Shown here: positions 8,090 through 14,684 of the stretch, in pieces
Numbering within the stretch: the first letter of the stretch is position 1
Layout of the letters: every line of letters begins with the position of its first letter
Source: Lachnoclostridium sp. UBA1241
Lineage (GTDB): Bacteria; Bacillota; Clostridia; Lachnospirales; Lachnospiraceae
Assembly: GCA_002308955.1 (NCBI GenBank)
Contig: DBWJ01000097.1
Location: forward strand, 1 to 18,068
Length of the DNA: 18,068 nucleotides
Direction: 5' to 3'
Position numbers and translations under genes: made by a program
Notes under the pieces: generated by a model
What the model was told of the DNA's origin: nothing
What the model saw: only the letters and a program-made list of their open reading frames with translations
Databases searched by the model: none

Positions 8090-9130
8090 TTAGCGAATCT
8101 GAATTTCTTCGCCGCCCACGCATATGCTCTGAATCCGTTCGAACGGAACCAGACGCAGTATGCCGTCTTCCGAGAATCCGTATAAAAGGTTGAACACATG
8201 TAATCCTTTCACTTCACTTGGAGATTCCTTTATCACCCCGCCGTGGAATTGAATCGGCATACCGTTTCTTTCCGAGTACTGTAAAATCCTTCCGTCATCC
8301 AGTCTGATGTACTCCAACGGAAGCGTTTTATATCTTTCTTCTCCGCCATATACCCTTTCCGCTTCAAAATATATGTCCATGCGTGTCAACGAAAACTTGA
8401 TATCCGTCAACAGAATGCCGTTCATCTCTTTATTGAGGGAAATGACTTCGTTCTTTGCTTCGTAATCATTCGTCCACTCAAATGTTTGATTGATTGGATT
8501 GCCGTCGGCGTCTTTTCCGAATATGTCCAATTGCATCGGAAGATGACTCAGGTTAACATCCGTCCCGTCGTCGTAAGAAATCATGCAGAAAAGCCAAAGT
8601 CTGCCGTCTCGACAGAATGGGGTGGAAAAGCTCATATGTGAGGGCATGTCTTCATCCGGCAAAAGTGACAGAATCGCTTTTCCTTTTGCATTAATTTGTG
8701 CGGGTACATCCCACACCCAGCCATCCGGTGCATCCAACTCATAATTGGTACTGATTTCCACATAGACGGTATTCTTGTCTCCGATGATATCTTCAAGCGT
8801 TAGTTCCAGCGCTCCAATCTGTTTTGTTTCTCCAATCGGAACATATCCGGAACGGATATCCTCCTCTTTTCCGTCGGTCCCGATTAATTCGAGGAATGAT
8901 TCTCCCCGGAACGCTTCCGTCGTCGCGTAAACGGTTCCGACCAAAAGAACGATTAAGCACGCCGCTATCAGCGCAATGCGAACAATTCTCCTATGAACTC
9001 TTCTGCCCTGAAGTTTCTGCTCCGCGTCTGTCTCCCCACAAACCGGAACACTCGTGAGAACCCGATCGGCCTCTTTGATGAAACTCTCATCTATTTCGGT
9101 TAATGCATCATGTAAATCCAATTCGTTCAT
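8090..9130 (-). CDS. Membrane-anchored anti-sigma-like protein (DUF4179-type)
   Basis: The 346-residue protein begins MNELDLHDALTEIDESFIKE, a cytoplasmic segment matching the start of the second anti-sigma-like protein here (MNEYDLLDAIGDINDKYIEN). One membrane helix follows at about residues 49-70 (RIALIAACLIVLLVGTVYAT), then about 275 residues predicted outside the membrane. Family knowledge: such proteins, often with a DUF4179 domain, are encoded directly after ECF sigma factors and hold them inactive until an envelope signal arrives. The chosen ATG at 9130 follows the sigma stop by one base (TAAaATG) with an AAGGAAGG site. An ATG seven codons upstream is possible but would overlap the sigma gene. 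Its sigma partner carries a nonsense codon, so this protein may now be without its target. Confidence 0.82.
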   Translation of the reverse strand: MNELDLHDALTEIDESFIKEADRVLTSVPVCGETDAEQKLQGRRVHRRIVRIALIAACLIVLLVGTVYATTEAFRGESFLELIGTDGKEEDIRSGYVPIGETKQIGALELTLEDIIGDKNTVYVEISTNYELDAPDGWVWDVPAQINAKGKAILSLLPDEDMPSHMSFSTPFCRDGRLWLFCMISYDDGTDVNLSHLPMQLDIFGKDADGNPINQTFEWTNDYEAKNEVISLNKEMNGILLTDIKFSLTRMDIYFEAERVYGGEERYKTLPLEYIRLDDGRILQYSERNGMPIQFHGGVIKESPSEVKGLHVFNLLYGFSEDGILRLVPFERIQSICVGGEEIQIR

Positions 9131-9131
9131 T

Positions 9132-9695
9132 TTATCCTTCCTTTCTTCCAAGATGTTTCTTGAATGACTTTTTCATGTAATACAACTGGTTACTGACATA
9201 CTTCTCATCTCTACCCAATCGTTCCGCAATCTCCGCCACGGAATACATAAACCAGAATCTTCCGAGGAAGATAGCACGTTTTTCTTTTGACAGATCCTTG
9301 AGGAATTCCTCTATCTGGTCCTTAAGCTTTGAATCCTGTTCCGATTCTAATCTCCGATGGTCCGGAATGCACTCGGACAGTTCCTCATAGGACGTCGTCT
9401 GCATGCGCCCTCCGCGTTTTTGCGCCAGGTTGGACCGCAAGCGCTTAAACGCACAATACCGGGTTATTCGAAGCAGATATGCCTTCAGGTTTTCGGGATT
9501 AGCGGTAGGAATGTTCTTCCACGCGCCCAGATAAGCATCGTTCAGGCACTATTCCGCATCCCGCTTGTCCATAAGAATGCTTTCGGCAATTCTCTGCATC
9601 TGTGCTCCGTACTTCTTCCGCAGTTCATTAAGCGCGCTGTCTGAACCGCTCCGGAACAGTTCCACAATTTGATTGTCTTCTAAAACATCCTCCAC
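9132..9695 (-). pseudogene. ECF sigma-70-family factor interrupted by an in-frame TAG
   Basis: A single frame of 188 codons reads as an ECF sigma factor except for one TAG at codon 49 (9549-9551). Before it lies the start of region 2 (DNQIVELFRSGSDSALNEL). After it come CLNDAYLGAWKNIP and the region 4 helix-turn-helix (SVAEIAERLGRDEKYVSNQL). The intact paralogue in this window reads AEECENDTYYKAW at the same place, where this one reads AE-stop-CLNDAYLGAW, so TAG probably replaced a GAG glutamate codon by one base change. The proposed start is GTG at 9695, 8 nt after a perfect AAAGGAGG (9703-9710), giving MEDVLEDNQIVELF, parallel to the other sigma. It could be a true null allele, a suppressed codon or a sequence error. 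Its stop is 1 bp from the anti-sigma start. Confidence 0.88.
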
Positions 9696-9851
9696 GGACA
9701 CGACCTCCTTTCGGCGATAATTGTGTCTTTCAACTGCCTTCACAAACATAGTTCCATTTTGGAAGGCCGATTTCTTAAAACAAATGAAATAGGCCATACA
9801 AAAGTTGCGACCTGTTTTTTTCCTGTGAACAAAACAAATCACCTACAAATA

Positions 9852-9881
9852 ACCCGCGGTCCTCCTACGAGAACCGCGGGT
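9852..9881 (-). other. GC-rich hairpin upstream of the broken sigma gene
   Basis: ACCCGCGGT (9852-9860) and ACCGCGGGT (9873-9881) form a perfect 9-bp stem with a 12-nt loop. On the minus strand it is followed by TATTTGTAGG, a poor U tract. It lies behind the terminator-like hairpin at 9905-9935 and may be a second, weaker stop for transcripts coming from the lipoprotein gene, or part of the sigma control region. Confidence 0.55.
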
Positions 9882-9904
9882 ATTCCAAAAAAACTTTTGG
9901 ATAT

Positions 9905-9935
9905 CCAAAGAAGCGAACCCCCAAAGGGATTCGCT
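9905..9935 (-). terminator. Probable terminator after the first solute-binding lipoprotein
   Basis: AGCGAACCCC (9912-9921) and GGGATTCGCT (9926-9935) form a 10-bp stem with a 4-nt loop. The one imperfect pair is C against A on the plus strand but G-U in minus-strand RNA, which points to the minus strand. TCTTTGG follows, then a second small hairpin and a run of seven T residues (9887-9893). It lies about 30 bp after the stop codon at 9966. Confidence 0.7.
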
Positions 9936-9965
9936 CCGTATCCATGACGCATATGTACGGCGGCC

Positions 9966-11318
9966 TCAATTCTCCAGCCACCGCTCTATCTCGCGGTTCA
10001 ACGCGTCGACTCCGATTTTAAAAGTATCCGATGATTTTTCCAGTTGGTCATATGCCGGAGCAAACGACGGTTTTAACACATATTCTCCCTGAGAAAGAGA
10101 ATAAAGCCGCGAAAGCTCTTCCTCCAATTCTTTAGCATAACTGTCTAACTTCTTTTTCTCTTCTTCGCTGAGAACCGGATAAAAACCGGACAACTCCGTT
10201 GCCCTGTCGGCAGAGCGGAAGCTCGTTTTCTCTATCCATTTTTCGGTATCCGCCCTCTCCGAACCCCAATTGATGATTGCGGAGATCTCGGGATCAGCGA
10301 AGCAGACGCTGAGAACCAGCAACGCCAACTCCCTCCGTTCGGTCGTCAGGGAAACCGCATAGGACGTATTCAGATTGCACTCATACAGATCCCTTGAAAC
10401 GCAATAAACGGTATATCCCTCCGGAATGCTTCTCGCGCCCCGGAAAATGTAAGCGAAAATCTCATCCTTCTCATCAAATCCCTGATCAAACGTATTGATC
10501 AGAACACCGCTTTGAAGGTCTTCATAAACCGTTTCGAACAAAGCGGAAGCCTCCGCTCCGAACTTCGCGGGCTCCGCCAGCCGCTTGGTTTTCGGATTAT
10601 ACGGAATACTGTCGGAATAGACTAACTCATAGCCGAGTAACCCCGCAATAACATCGTTGGTTACCGTGCTGATTTCGATTTTCAGATTTGAATCACCGAT
10701 CCGGTCATAAATCTCTTTCAAAGAAGCATATGTTCCGTCAAATGAGGAAAGATAGTCTGCGTACCTCTCATTGACGGCAATGTACAACGCTACGTTATAG
10801 TAATCCGAAAGCAACCAATTCGGTACCGCCAACGTATTCCCCTCCGGAGACATTCTCTTCCATTCCGCCTCACCGTACGCGGCTTTCAGTGCATTTCCCG
10901 CATCGGAATTCAGCCAGTCATCCAAAGGTAAAGCCGTTTTCTTTGCTTGCTCGATACAGGAAAACGGATCGTTCCAGTATCCGAGCGAGAAGATATCACA
11001 CTCTTCTTCCGTTACCCAGGAAATATACTCTTCATTCGTATAGAAGGATGAATTAAATACAAACTCCAGCGTGCAATCCACACCCTGTTCTTTCAGAATC
11101 TCATTTATCCTTTTCTGTGAATCCTCCGAAGGCGCACCGTTACGAAAGTTCGTTACTGCAAAGCGAATGTGCTTTGGATCCTTATTCTTCGCCTCCTTTT
11201 TCTCAGATCTGCTCGTAGGAATCGGAGTCGTCGTAACTGTCTGATTCAAATCGGTAGGAGTGACAGTGACATTGTCACTCCTACCCTCATCCTTTCTGCA
11301 GGACGTTATCACCAACAT
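9966..11318 (-). CDS. Solute-binding-like lipoprotein, paralogue 1 (signal peptide out of frame)
   Basis: The open frame gives 450 residues, but the first ATG (MLVITSCRKDEG) lies inside the lipoprotein signal, leaving only the end of the lipobox (ITSC). The missing signal start is found one frame over, upstream of a nine-T run. After the cysteine is a Thr/Pro-rich linker, then a domain shared with the paralogues at 11783 and 14670: DPKHIRFAVTNFRNG, INEILKEQGVDCTLEFV, FDGTYASLKEIYDRIG and a late INWGS motif. The general look fits extracellular solute-binding proteins of ABC importers, anchored to the outer face of the membrane, but no permease is nearby and the ligand is unknown. With the upstream part restored it would be 476 residues, close to its paralogues (474 and 467). 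A 13-bp hairpin lies in the linker coding region. Confidence 0.82.
   Translation of the reverse strand: MLVITSCRKDEGRSDNVTVTPTDLNQTVTTTPIPTSRSEKKEAKNKDPKHIRFAVTNFRNGAPSEDSQKRINEILKEQGVDCTLEFVFNSSFYTNEEYISWVTEEECDIFSLGYWNDPFSCIEQAKKTALPLDDWLNSDAGNALKAAYGEAEWKRMSPEGNTLAVPNWLLSDYYNVALYIAVNERYADYLSSFDGTYASLKEIYDRIGDSNLKIEISTVTNDVIAGLLGYELVYSDSIPYNPKTKRLAEPAKFGAEASALFETVYEDLQSGVLINTFDQGFDEKDEIFAYIFRGARSIPEGYTVYCVSRDLYECNLNTSYAVSLTTERRELALLVLSVCFADPEISAIINWGSERADTEKWIEKTSFRSADRATELSGFYPVLSEEEKKKLDSYAKELEEELSRLYSLSQGEYVLKPSFAPAYDQLEKSSDTFKIGVDALNREIERWLEN
11253..11285. repeat. Perfect 13-bp inverted repeat inside the lipoprotein linker region
   Basis: GGTAGGAGTGACA (11253-11265) and TGTCACTCCTACC (11273-11285) are exact reverse complements around a 7-nt loop (GTGACAT). 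It lies within codons for the linker just after the lipobox, 34 nt beyond the nine-T run. It has no U tract, so it is not a terminator. It could be a regulatory RNA stem or an operator-like site, or simply chance in a low-complexity linker. Confidence 0.8.
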
Positions 11319-11397
11319 GAAAAAAAAAGAGAGTATAAACGAAAAGGATACTATTTTTATATCTCATACATTTCCCCATCAGTTTCCTGTGATACAT
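11319..11397 (-). other. Out-of-frame 5' end of lipoprotein paralogue 1, with start and ribosome site
   Basis: Starting at ATG 11397, the frame reads MYHRKLMGKCMRYKNSILFV then YTLFFF, a positively charged start and a hydrophobic core as expected of a lipoprotein signal peptide. AAAGGGG lies 9 nt before this ATG. In-frame ATGs at 11379 and 11367 are alternatives. The frame then meets nine T residues (plus-strand A run 11320-11328) and leaves the frame of the mature protein. Eight or eleven T residues would join it to MLVITSC, giving a complete signal peptide and lipobox. So either one base was gained here, or the run switches by slippage, or the assembly is wrong at this homopolymer. Confidence 0.75.
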
Positions 11398-11415
11398 ATG
11401 TATTTACCCCTTTCT

Positions 11416-11445
11416 TTTATCATCTTACATCCTTTGAACACTCAA
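11416..11445 (-). promoter_or_regulatory. Candidate promoter for lipoprotein paralogue 1
   Basis: On the minus strand TTGAGT (11440-11445) is followed after 18 bp by GATAAA (11416-11421), each matching four of six consensus bases. It lies just before the ribosome site of the start at 11397 and just after the end of the ABC ATPase fragment. The match is moderate. Confidence 0.4.
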
Positions 11446-11486
11446 GGTTTCTGTCAGCCATCTGTCCAACGGAATTCTTCTCCTTT

Positions 11487-11801
11487 TCATTTAGCAAACC
11501 CGATCAAGGCTCGGTAGTTCTTTCCCATGGAAACGATGTCCTCTCCGTCCCATGTCACCTTACCGCTCGTCGCCTTAAGGCCGGTGGTCAGAATGCCCAT
11601 CAGAGTGGACTTGCAGGCGCCGTTCGGTCCGAGAAACCCTTAGATTCCGGGTTCAAACGTATAGGGGAACGCATCCAGCGCCCGCTTCTTTCCGTAGTCT
11701 TTCGTCAGATTTTCCGCCGTTAATACCACCGGGCGTGTATAACCGCAAGAAGGAACACTATCCGAATCCGTTTTCTTCTTCATCAATTCTCTTTTATCCA
11801 T
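11487..11801 (-). pseudogene. Fragment of an ABC transporter ATP-binding protein
   Basis: The frame from ATG 11801 (or ATG 11783, which overlaps the stop of the preceding lipoprotein) reads LTAENLTKDYGKKRALDAF and PYTFEPGI, then TAA at 11640-11642, then GFLGPNGACKSTLMGILTTG and KVTWDGEDIVSMG. It ends at TGA (11487-11489) just after YRALIGF. This is the first 100 or so residues of an ABC ATPase. The TAA sits where the family usually has tyrosine before GFLGPNGAGKST, and the Walker A glycine is cysteine (TGC at 11613-11615). The Q-loop, signature motif and Walker B are missing, as are any permease genes. It was therefore a transporter gene that lost its 3' part and then decayed. It is visibly GC-richer than its neighbours. 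Confidence 0.9.
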
Positions 11802-13207
11802 TTTTCCGCCTCTCGGTCCCATGCGTTAATTCCTTTTTCATAAACCTTAGACACTTGCTCCGGCTTCGGATAGTCAGGTTTAAAATCCGGATTCAGACTA
11901 TAGTCGTCCGTCGCAGAAGAATAAAGATACAGTTTTCTAAGCGCTTCATGCAGAGTATTGGAATAACCGCCCAGATTCTTTTTCTCTTCCTCTGAAAGAT
12001 TCGGAAAAAAGCCAGCCAGTTCCGTCACTCCTTCACTGACAAGAAGTTTCGTTTTTTCTTTCCATTTTTCGGCATTTGCGTAATCTGCCCCCCAATTAAT
12101 TATGGAAACAATCTCCGGATCAGAAAGGCATACGCTAAAAACCTGCAGCGCCAGTTCCTTTCTTCTCGTCGTTTTTGAGACAGCATACCCGCAGTTTATG
12201 TTGCACTCATGCAAATCCCTGGCAATGCAATAAGTCGCATATCCATCAGGCATACTCCGTACCCCTTGGTAAATATATGCAAACGGTCTCCCTACTTCTT
12301 GCGAATCATACTGCCGATTGACTAAAAATCCGCTTTTAAGATCTGCATATATGACATCTATCAACACGGTGGCCTCTGTCACAAACCGCGACGGCTCGAC
12401 AAGCCTTTTTGTTTTCGGATCATATGGAATCGATGCATAATAACTATTCTCATATCCCAATAGCGCAGCAATCACATTGTTATCCACACCGGAGATGACA
12501 ATCTTTAAGTTGGGATTTCCAACCTCGCTTGCAATTTCTTTCAAAGAAGAATATGTCCCGTCAAAGTCAGAGAAATAACTTGAATACTGACTATCCAAAG
12601 CGATATAAAAGGCTCCATTATAAAAACCGGGCACACTCCATACCGGTACCGCCAGAACACTTCCGTTCGGTGACATTTGCTTCCACTCTGCTTCACTATA
12701 AGAATCCCTTAACACTTTTCCGGCATCAGAGAGCAAATACTCATCAAGAGGCAGCACTGCTTCTTTGGCAAACTCCATGCACCATAAAGGATTGTCCCAA
12801 TAACCGAGATCAAAGATATCGACATCTTCCTCTGCAATCCATTCAACATACTCCTCGTTGTGAAACTGTGAGCGATTCATCACAAACTCCAAGGTGCAGT
12901 CAATTCCCTTTTCCTTTAGAATCTGGTTGATTCGATTCTGTGCTTCCTCCGTAATTGTAGAAGGCCAAAAAGTGTTTGATGCCCATCGGATATGTTTCGG
13001 ATCCGTGTTTTTAATAACCGGCTCCTTAGTGGGTGTTGGTGTGATATCTTGTTTCGCTATTTCTGACGGAATCTGCGATGGCATCTCTGAAGGCATAGAA
13101 CCGGTAGGGTTTACCGGTTCCATGCTATTATTCTTGTGCTCGCAGGAAATCAGCAATAAACAGGAAAGTATCAACAAGAACGTAATAATCTTTCTTCTCG
13201 AACACAT
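11783..13207 (-). CDS. Solute-binding-like lipoprotein, paralogue 2
   Basis: The 474-residue protein starts MCSRRKIITFLLILSCLLLI and reaches the lipobox LISC, so it should be lipidated and anchored outside the membrane. A Pro/Ser/Thr-rich linker follows, containing repeated MPS/IPS steps. The folded part has DPKHIRWASNTFWPS, INQILKEKGIDCTLEFV, GYWDNPLWCMEF, FDGTYSSLKEIASEVG and IINWGADYANAEKW, all matched in paralogue 1. The domain resembles family 1 solute-binding proteins; the ligand is unknown. The ATG at 13207 has AAGAGGG about 8 nt upstream. Its stop overlaps the start region of the decayed ABC ATPase (TGATG), so the two genes were once coupled. No intact permease is in the window. Confidence 0.85.
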   Translation of the reverse strand: MCSRRKIITFLLILSCLLLISCEHKNNSMEPVNPTGSMPSEMPSQIPSEIAKQDITPTPTKEPVIKNTDPKHIRWASNTFWPSTITEEAQNRINQILKEKGIDCTLEFVMNRSQFHNEEYVEWIAEEDVDIFDLGYWDNPLWCMEFAKEAVLPLDEYLLSDAGKVLRDSYSEAEWKQMSPNGSVLAVPVWSVPGFYNGAFYIALDSQYSSYFSDFDGTYSSLKEIASEVGNPNLKIVISGVDNNVIAALLGYENSYYASIPYDPKTKRLVEPSRFVTEATVLIDVIYADLKSGFLVNRQYDSQEVGRPFAYIYQGVRSMPDGYATYCIARDLHECNINCGYAVSKTTRRKELALQVFSVCLSDPEIVSIINWGADYANAEKWKEKTKLLVSEGVTELAGFFPNLSEEEKKNLGGYSNTLHEALRKLYLYSSATDDYSLNPDFKPDYPKPEQVSKVYEKGINAWDREAEKWIKEN

Positions 13208-13219
13208 AAATGATCCCTC

Positions 13220-13354
13220 TTAGTTTCCATAAATCGAAGTGATTAAATTATCGTAGGAAAATGTACTACCGTTATAGGGTGCAACATGATCTGATGACAC
13301 TTCATAAAAGTATTCATTCACTTGAGCGCTTCCGCTTTCAGTGTCATCTTCCAA
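13220..13354 (-). pseudogene. Short open segment, likely 3' remnant of a gene (44 codons)
   Basis: Between the propeller lipoprotein and paralogue 2 an open frame reads EDDTESGSAQVNEYFYEV then SSDHVAPYNGSTFSYDNLIT and ends SIYGN-stop. The composition is protein-like. There is no ATG; a TTG at 13354 has a weak GAAGG close upstream, so a tiny gene is possible, but a C-terminal remnant is as likely. Its stop codon lies directly before the AGAGGG ribosome site of paralogue 2. I do not recognise the sequence. Confidence 0.35.
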
Positions 13355-13368
13355 TCACCTTCATGTGT

Positions 13369-14628
13369 TTACTGTACATTGAACGGTATGGCATTCTCTA
13401 TCTTTCCGTTCCAGAAATCCTCGGAAGAGATAAACCCCAGTCCCCATCCTTTCGTTCCGTTAACAGAACCATAACAGCTGTTCCCGATGATTACTCTCGC
13501 CATAAATTTTCCGCTCGAAAACTTAACCCTCTTTTGTATCTCTCCGGTACTCTCATCGATTAACAGATACTCATCCATCGCATTCTCATCACAGCAAACA
13601 AGTCCACTGTCGCTTCTGATTCCTTTTCCGATACGGAACGGAAGTTCGCGGAAACGCTCTCCGCTATACCGATACAATCCCGTAGTGCCGTCCGGTTCCG
13701 CTATGGCAAAGCAATCCCTACAGAATGTCATGGTTCCGTTTCTGCATTTTTCCAGGATGGGTCTGAGTTCTCCCGTGGCAAGATTGTAATCATATATATC
13801 CATCCAATAATGCTTCGGCATTTCTTCCCAGTAGTTTTCTACAGTCAGTCCCTCTGGAATATCAACGTTACGTCCATAGGTCTCCATGTTCGGTCCAATG
13901 GGAGGAATGTCAAGGTAAAAAAGTACAAAATATAAATGCCCGTCCCGTATATAAGTATCCGATATCATGGCATTATAGGCTTCCGCCCGAAACAGCTCCT
14001 TCACGGTTCCTTCGGTAAGACTAATGCAATAGATTCCACACTCACGCGTATCAGACAGTTCTCCGCTAGCAATCCATCTGGTCTGTCCATTCTCATCCTT
14101 TATTTCTTCGAATTTATCATCCGTAAAATACGAGATGAACATCATATCGGAGGAAAAAAATACATCTCGGAATCCGAGCTTATAAAACGGAATGGTGGCG
14201 ATTACTCTGCGATTCTCCCCCTGTCTGTCAGCCCGGATTACCTGCCCGTTATCCTGAAGGAAAAACATCGCGTCTTCGCGAAGCATTACACAATCGGAAG
14301 AGATTTCGTAGGAAATGCACCCTTTTTGTAATATCTCATTGGTTATGGAATCTCTTTTTGTCTGTTGATGCTCACATCCCGCGTCAAAGCAGTACACGAT
14401 ATCGGTTTTGCTGTCAACATCAAATATCTGAAGCCGCCCTTGATTATCGTGGTAAAGGGCATAACTCTCCGTTACAAAGCATCTATCAAATGAGTAAAAA
14501 TCCTTGGATCGTTCGGAGGATATTTTCTCCATCTCGTTTTCTGTTCCGCTTTTCTTCGATTGTTTTCTACAGGAAGCACAAGAAAACATTAACAGAAAAG
14601 CACAAAGAAGTATTGTTATTCGTTTCAT
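13369..14628 (-). CDS. Putative beta-propeller lipoprotein, function unknown
   Basis: The 419-residue protein starts MKRITILLCAFLLMFSCASC, a lipoprotein signal with two possible modified cysteines (FSC or ASC). The rest consists of recurring strand-rich units that look like propeller blades, for example GRLQIFDVDSKTDIVY, GQVIRADRQGENRRVI, CGIYCISLTEGTVKELF, MDIYDYNLATGELRPI and YLLIDESTGEIQKRV. A cysteine/histidine cluster (CFDAGCEH, then KGC) follows the first unit; similar C-x(3-4)-C-x-H clusters occur in other Firmicutes surface propeller proteins, as I recall. The start at 14628 with GAGG 9 nt upstream is preferred to an ATG 24 codons further up, which would overlap paralogue 3 and lack a signal peptide. 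It probably acts at the cell surface; no enzyme motif is seen. Confidence 0.75.
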   Translation of the reverse strand: MKRITILLCAFLLMFSCASCRKQSKKSGTENEMEKISSERSKDFYSFDRCFVTESYALYHDNQGRLQIFDVDSKTDIVYCFDAGCEHQQTKRDSITNEILQKGCISYEISSDCVMLREDAMFFLQDNGQVIRADRQGENRRVIATIPFYKLGFRDVFFSSDMMFISYFTDDKFEEIKDENGQTRWIASGELSDTRECGIYCISLTEGTVKELFRAEAYNAMISDTYIRDGHLYFVLFYLDIPPIGPNMETYGRNVDIPEGLTVENYWEEMPKHYWMDIYDYNLATGELRPILEKCRNGTMTFCRDCFAIAEPDGTTGLYRYSGERFRELPFRIGKGIRSDSGLVCCDENAMDEYLLIDESTGEIQKRVKFSSGKFMARVIIGNSCYGSVNGTKGWGLGFISSEDFWNGKIENAIPFNVQ

Positions 14629-14656
14629 CACAAAAACCTCATGCAACAACACTTGG

Positions 14657-14684
14657 CAGGAAGGACAACTCACTGTCCTTCCTG
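14657..14684 (-). other. Intercistronic hairpin with the lipoprotein stop codon in its loop
   Basis: CAGGAAGGACA (14657-14667) and TGTCCTTCCTG (14674-14684) are perfect 11-bp complements with a 6-nt loop. The TGA of paralogue 3 (14670-14672) lies in the loop. No U tract follows on the minus strand, so it is more likely an RNA-processing or stability element, or a weak attenuator before the propeller gene, than a full terminator. Confidence 0.65.

Noticed and set aside
9549..9551. General recoding of TAG as an amino acid in this organism
   Set aside because: hemZ and apt end in TAG at natural C-termini, so TAG acts as a normal stop here.
9696..9842. ATG start at 9842 for the interrupted sigma gene
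   Set aside because: The GTG at 9695 has a perfect ribosome site at correct spacing, and the extension has no sigma-like sequence.
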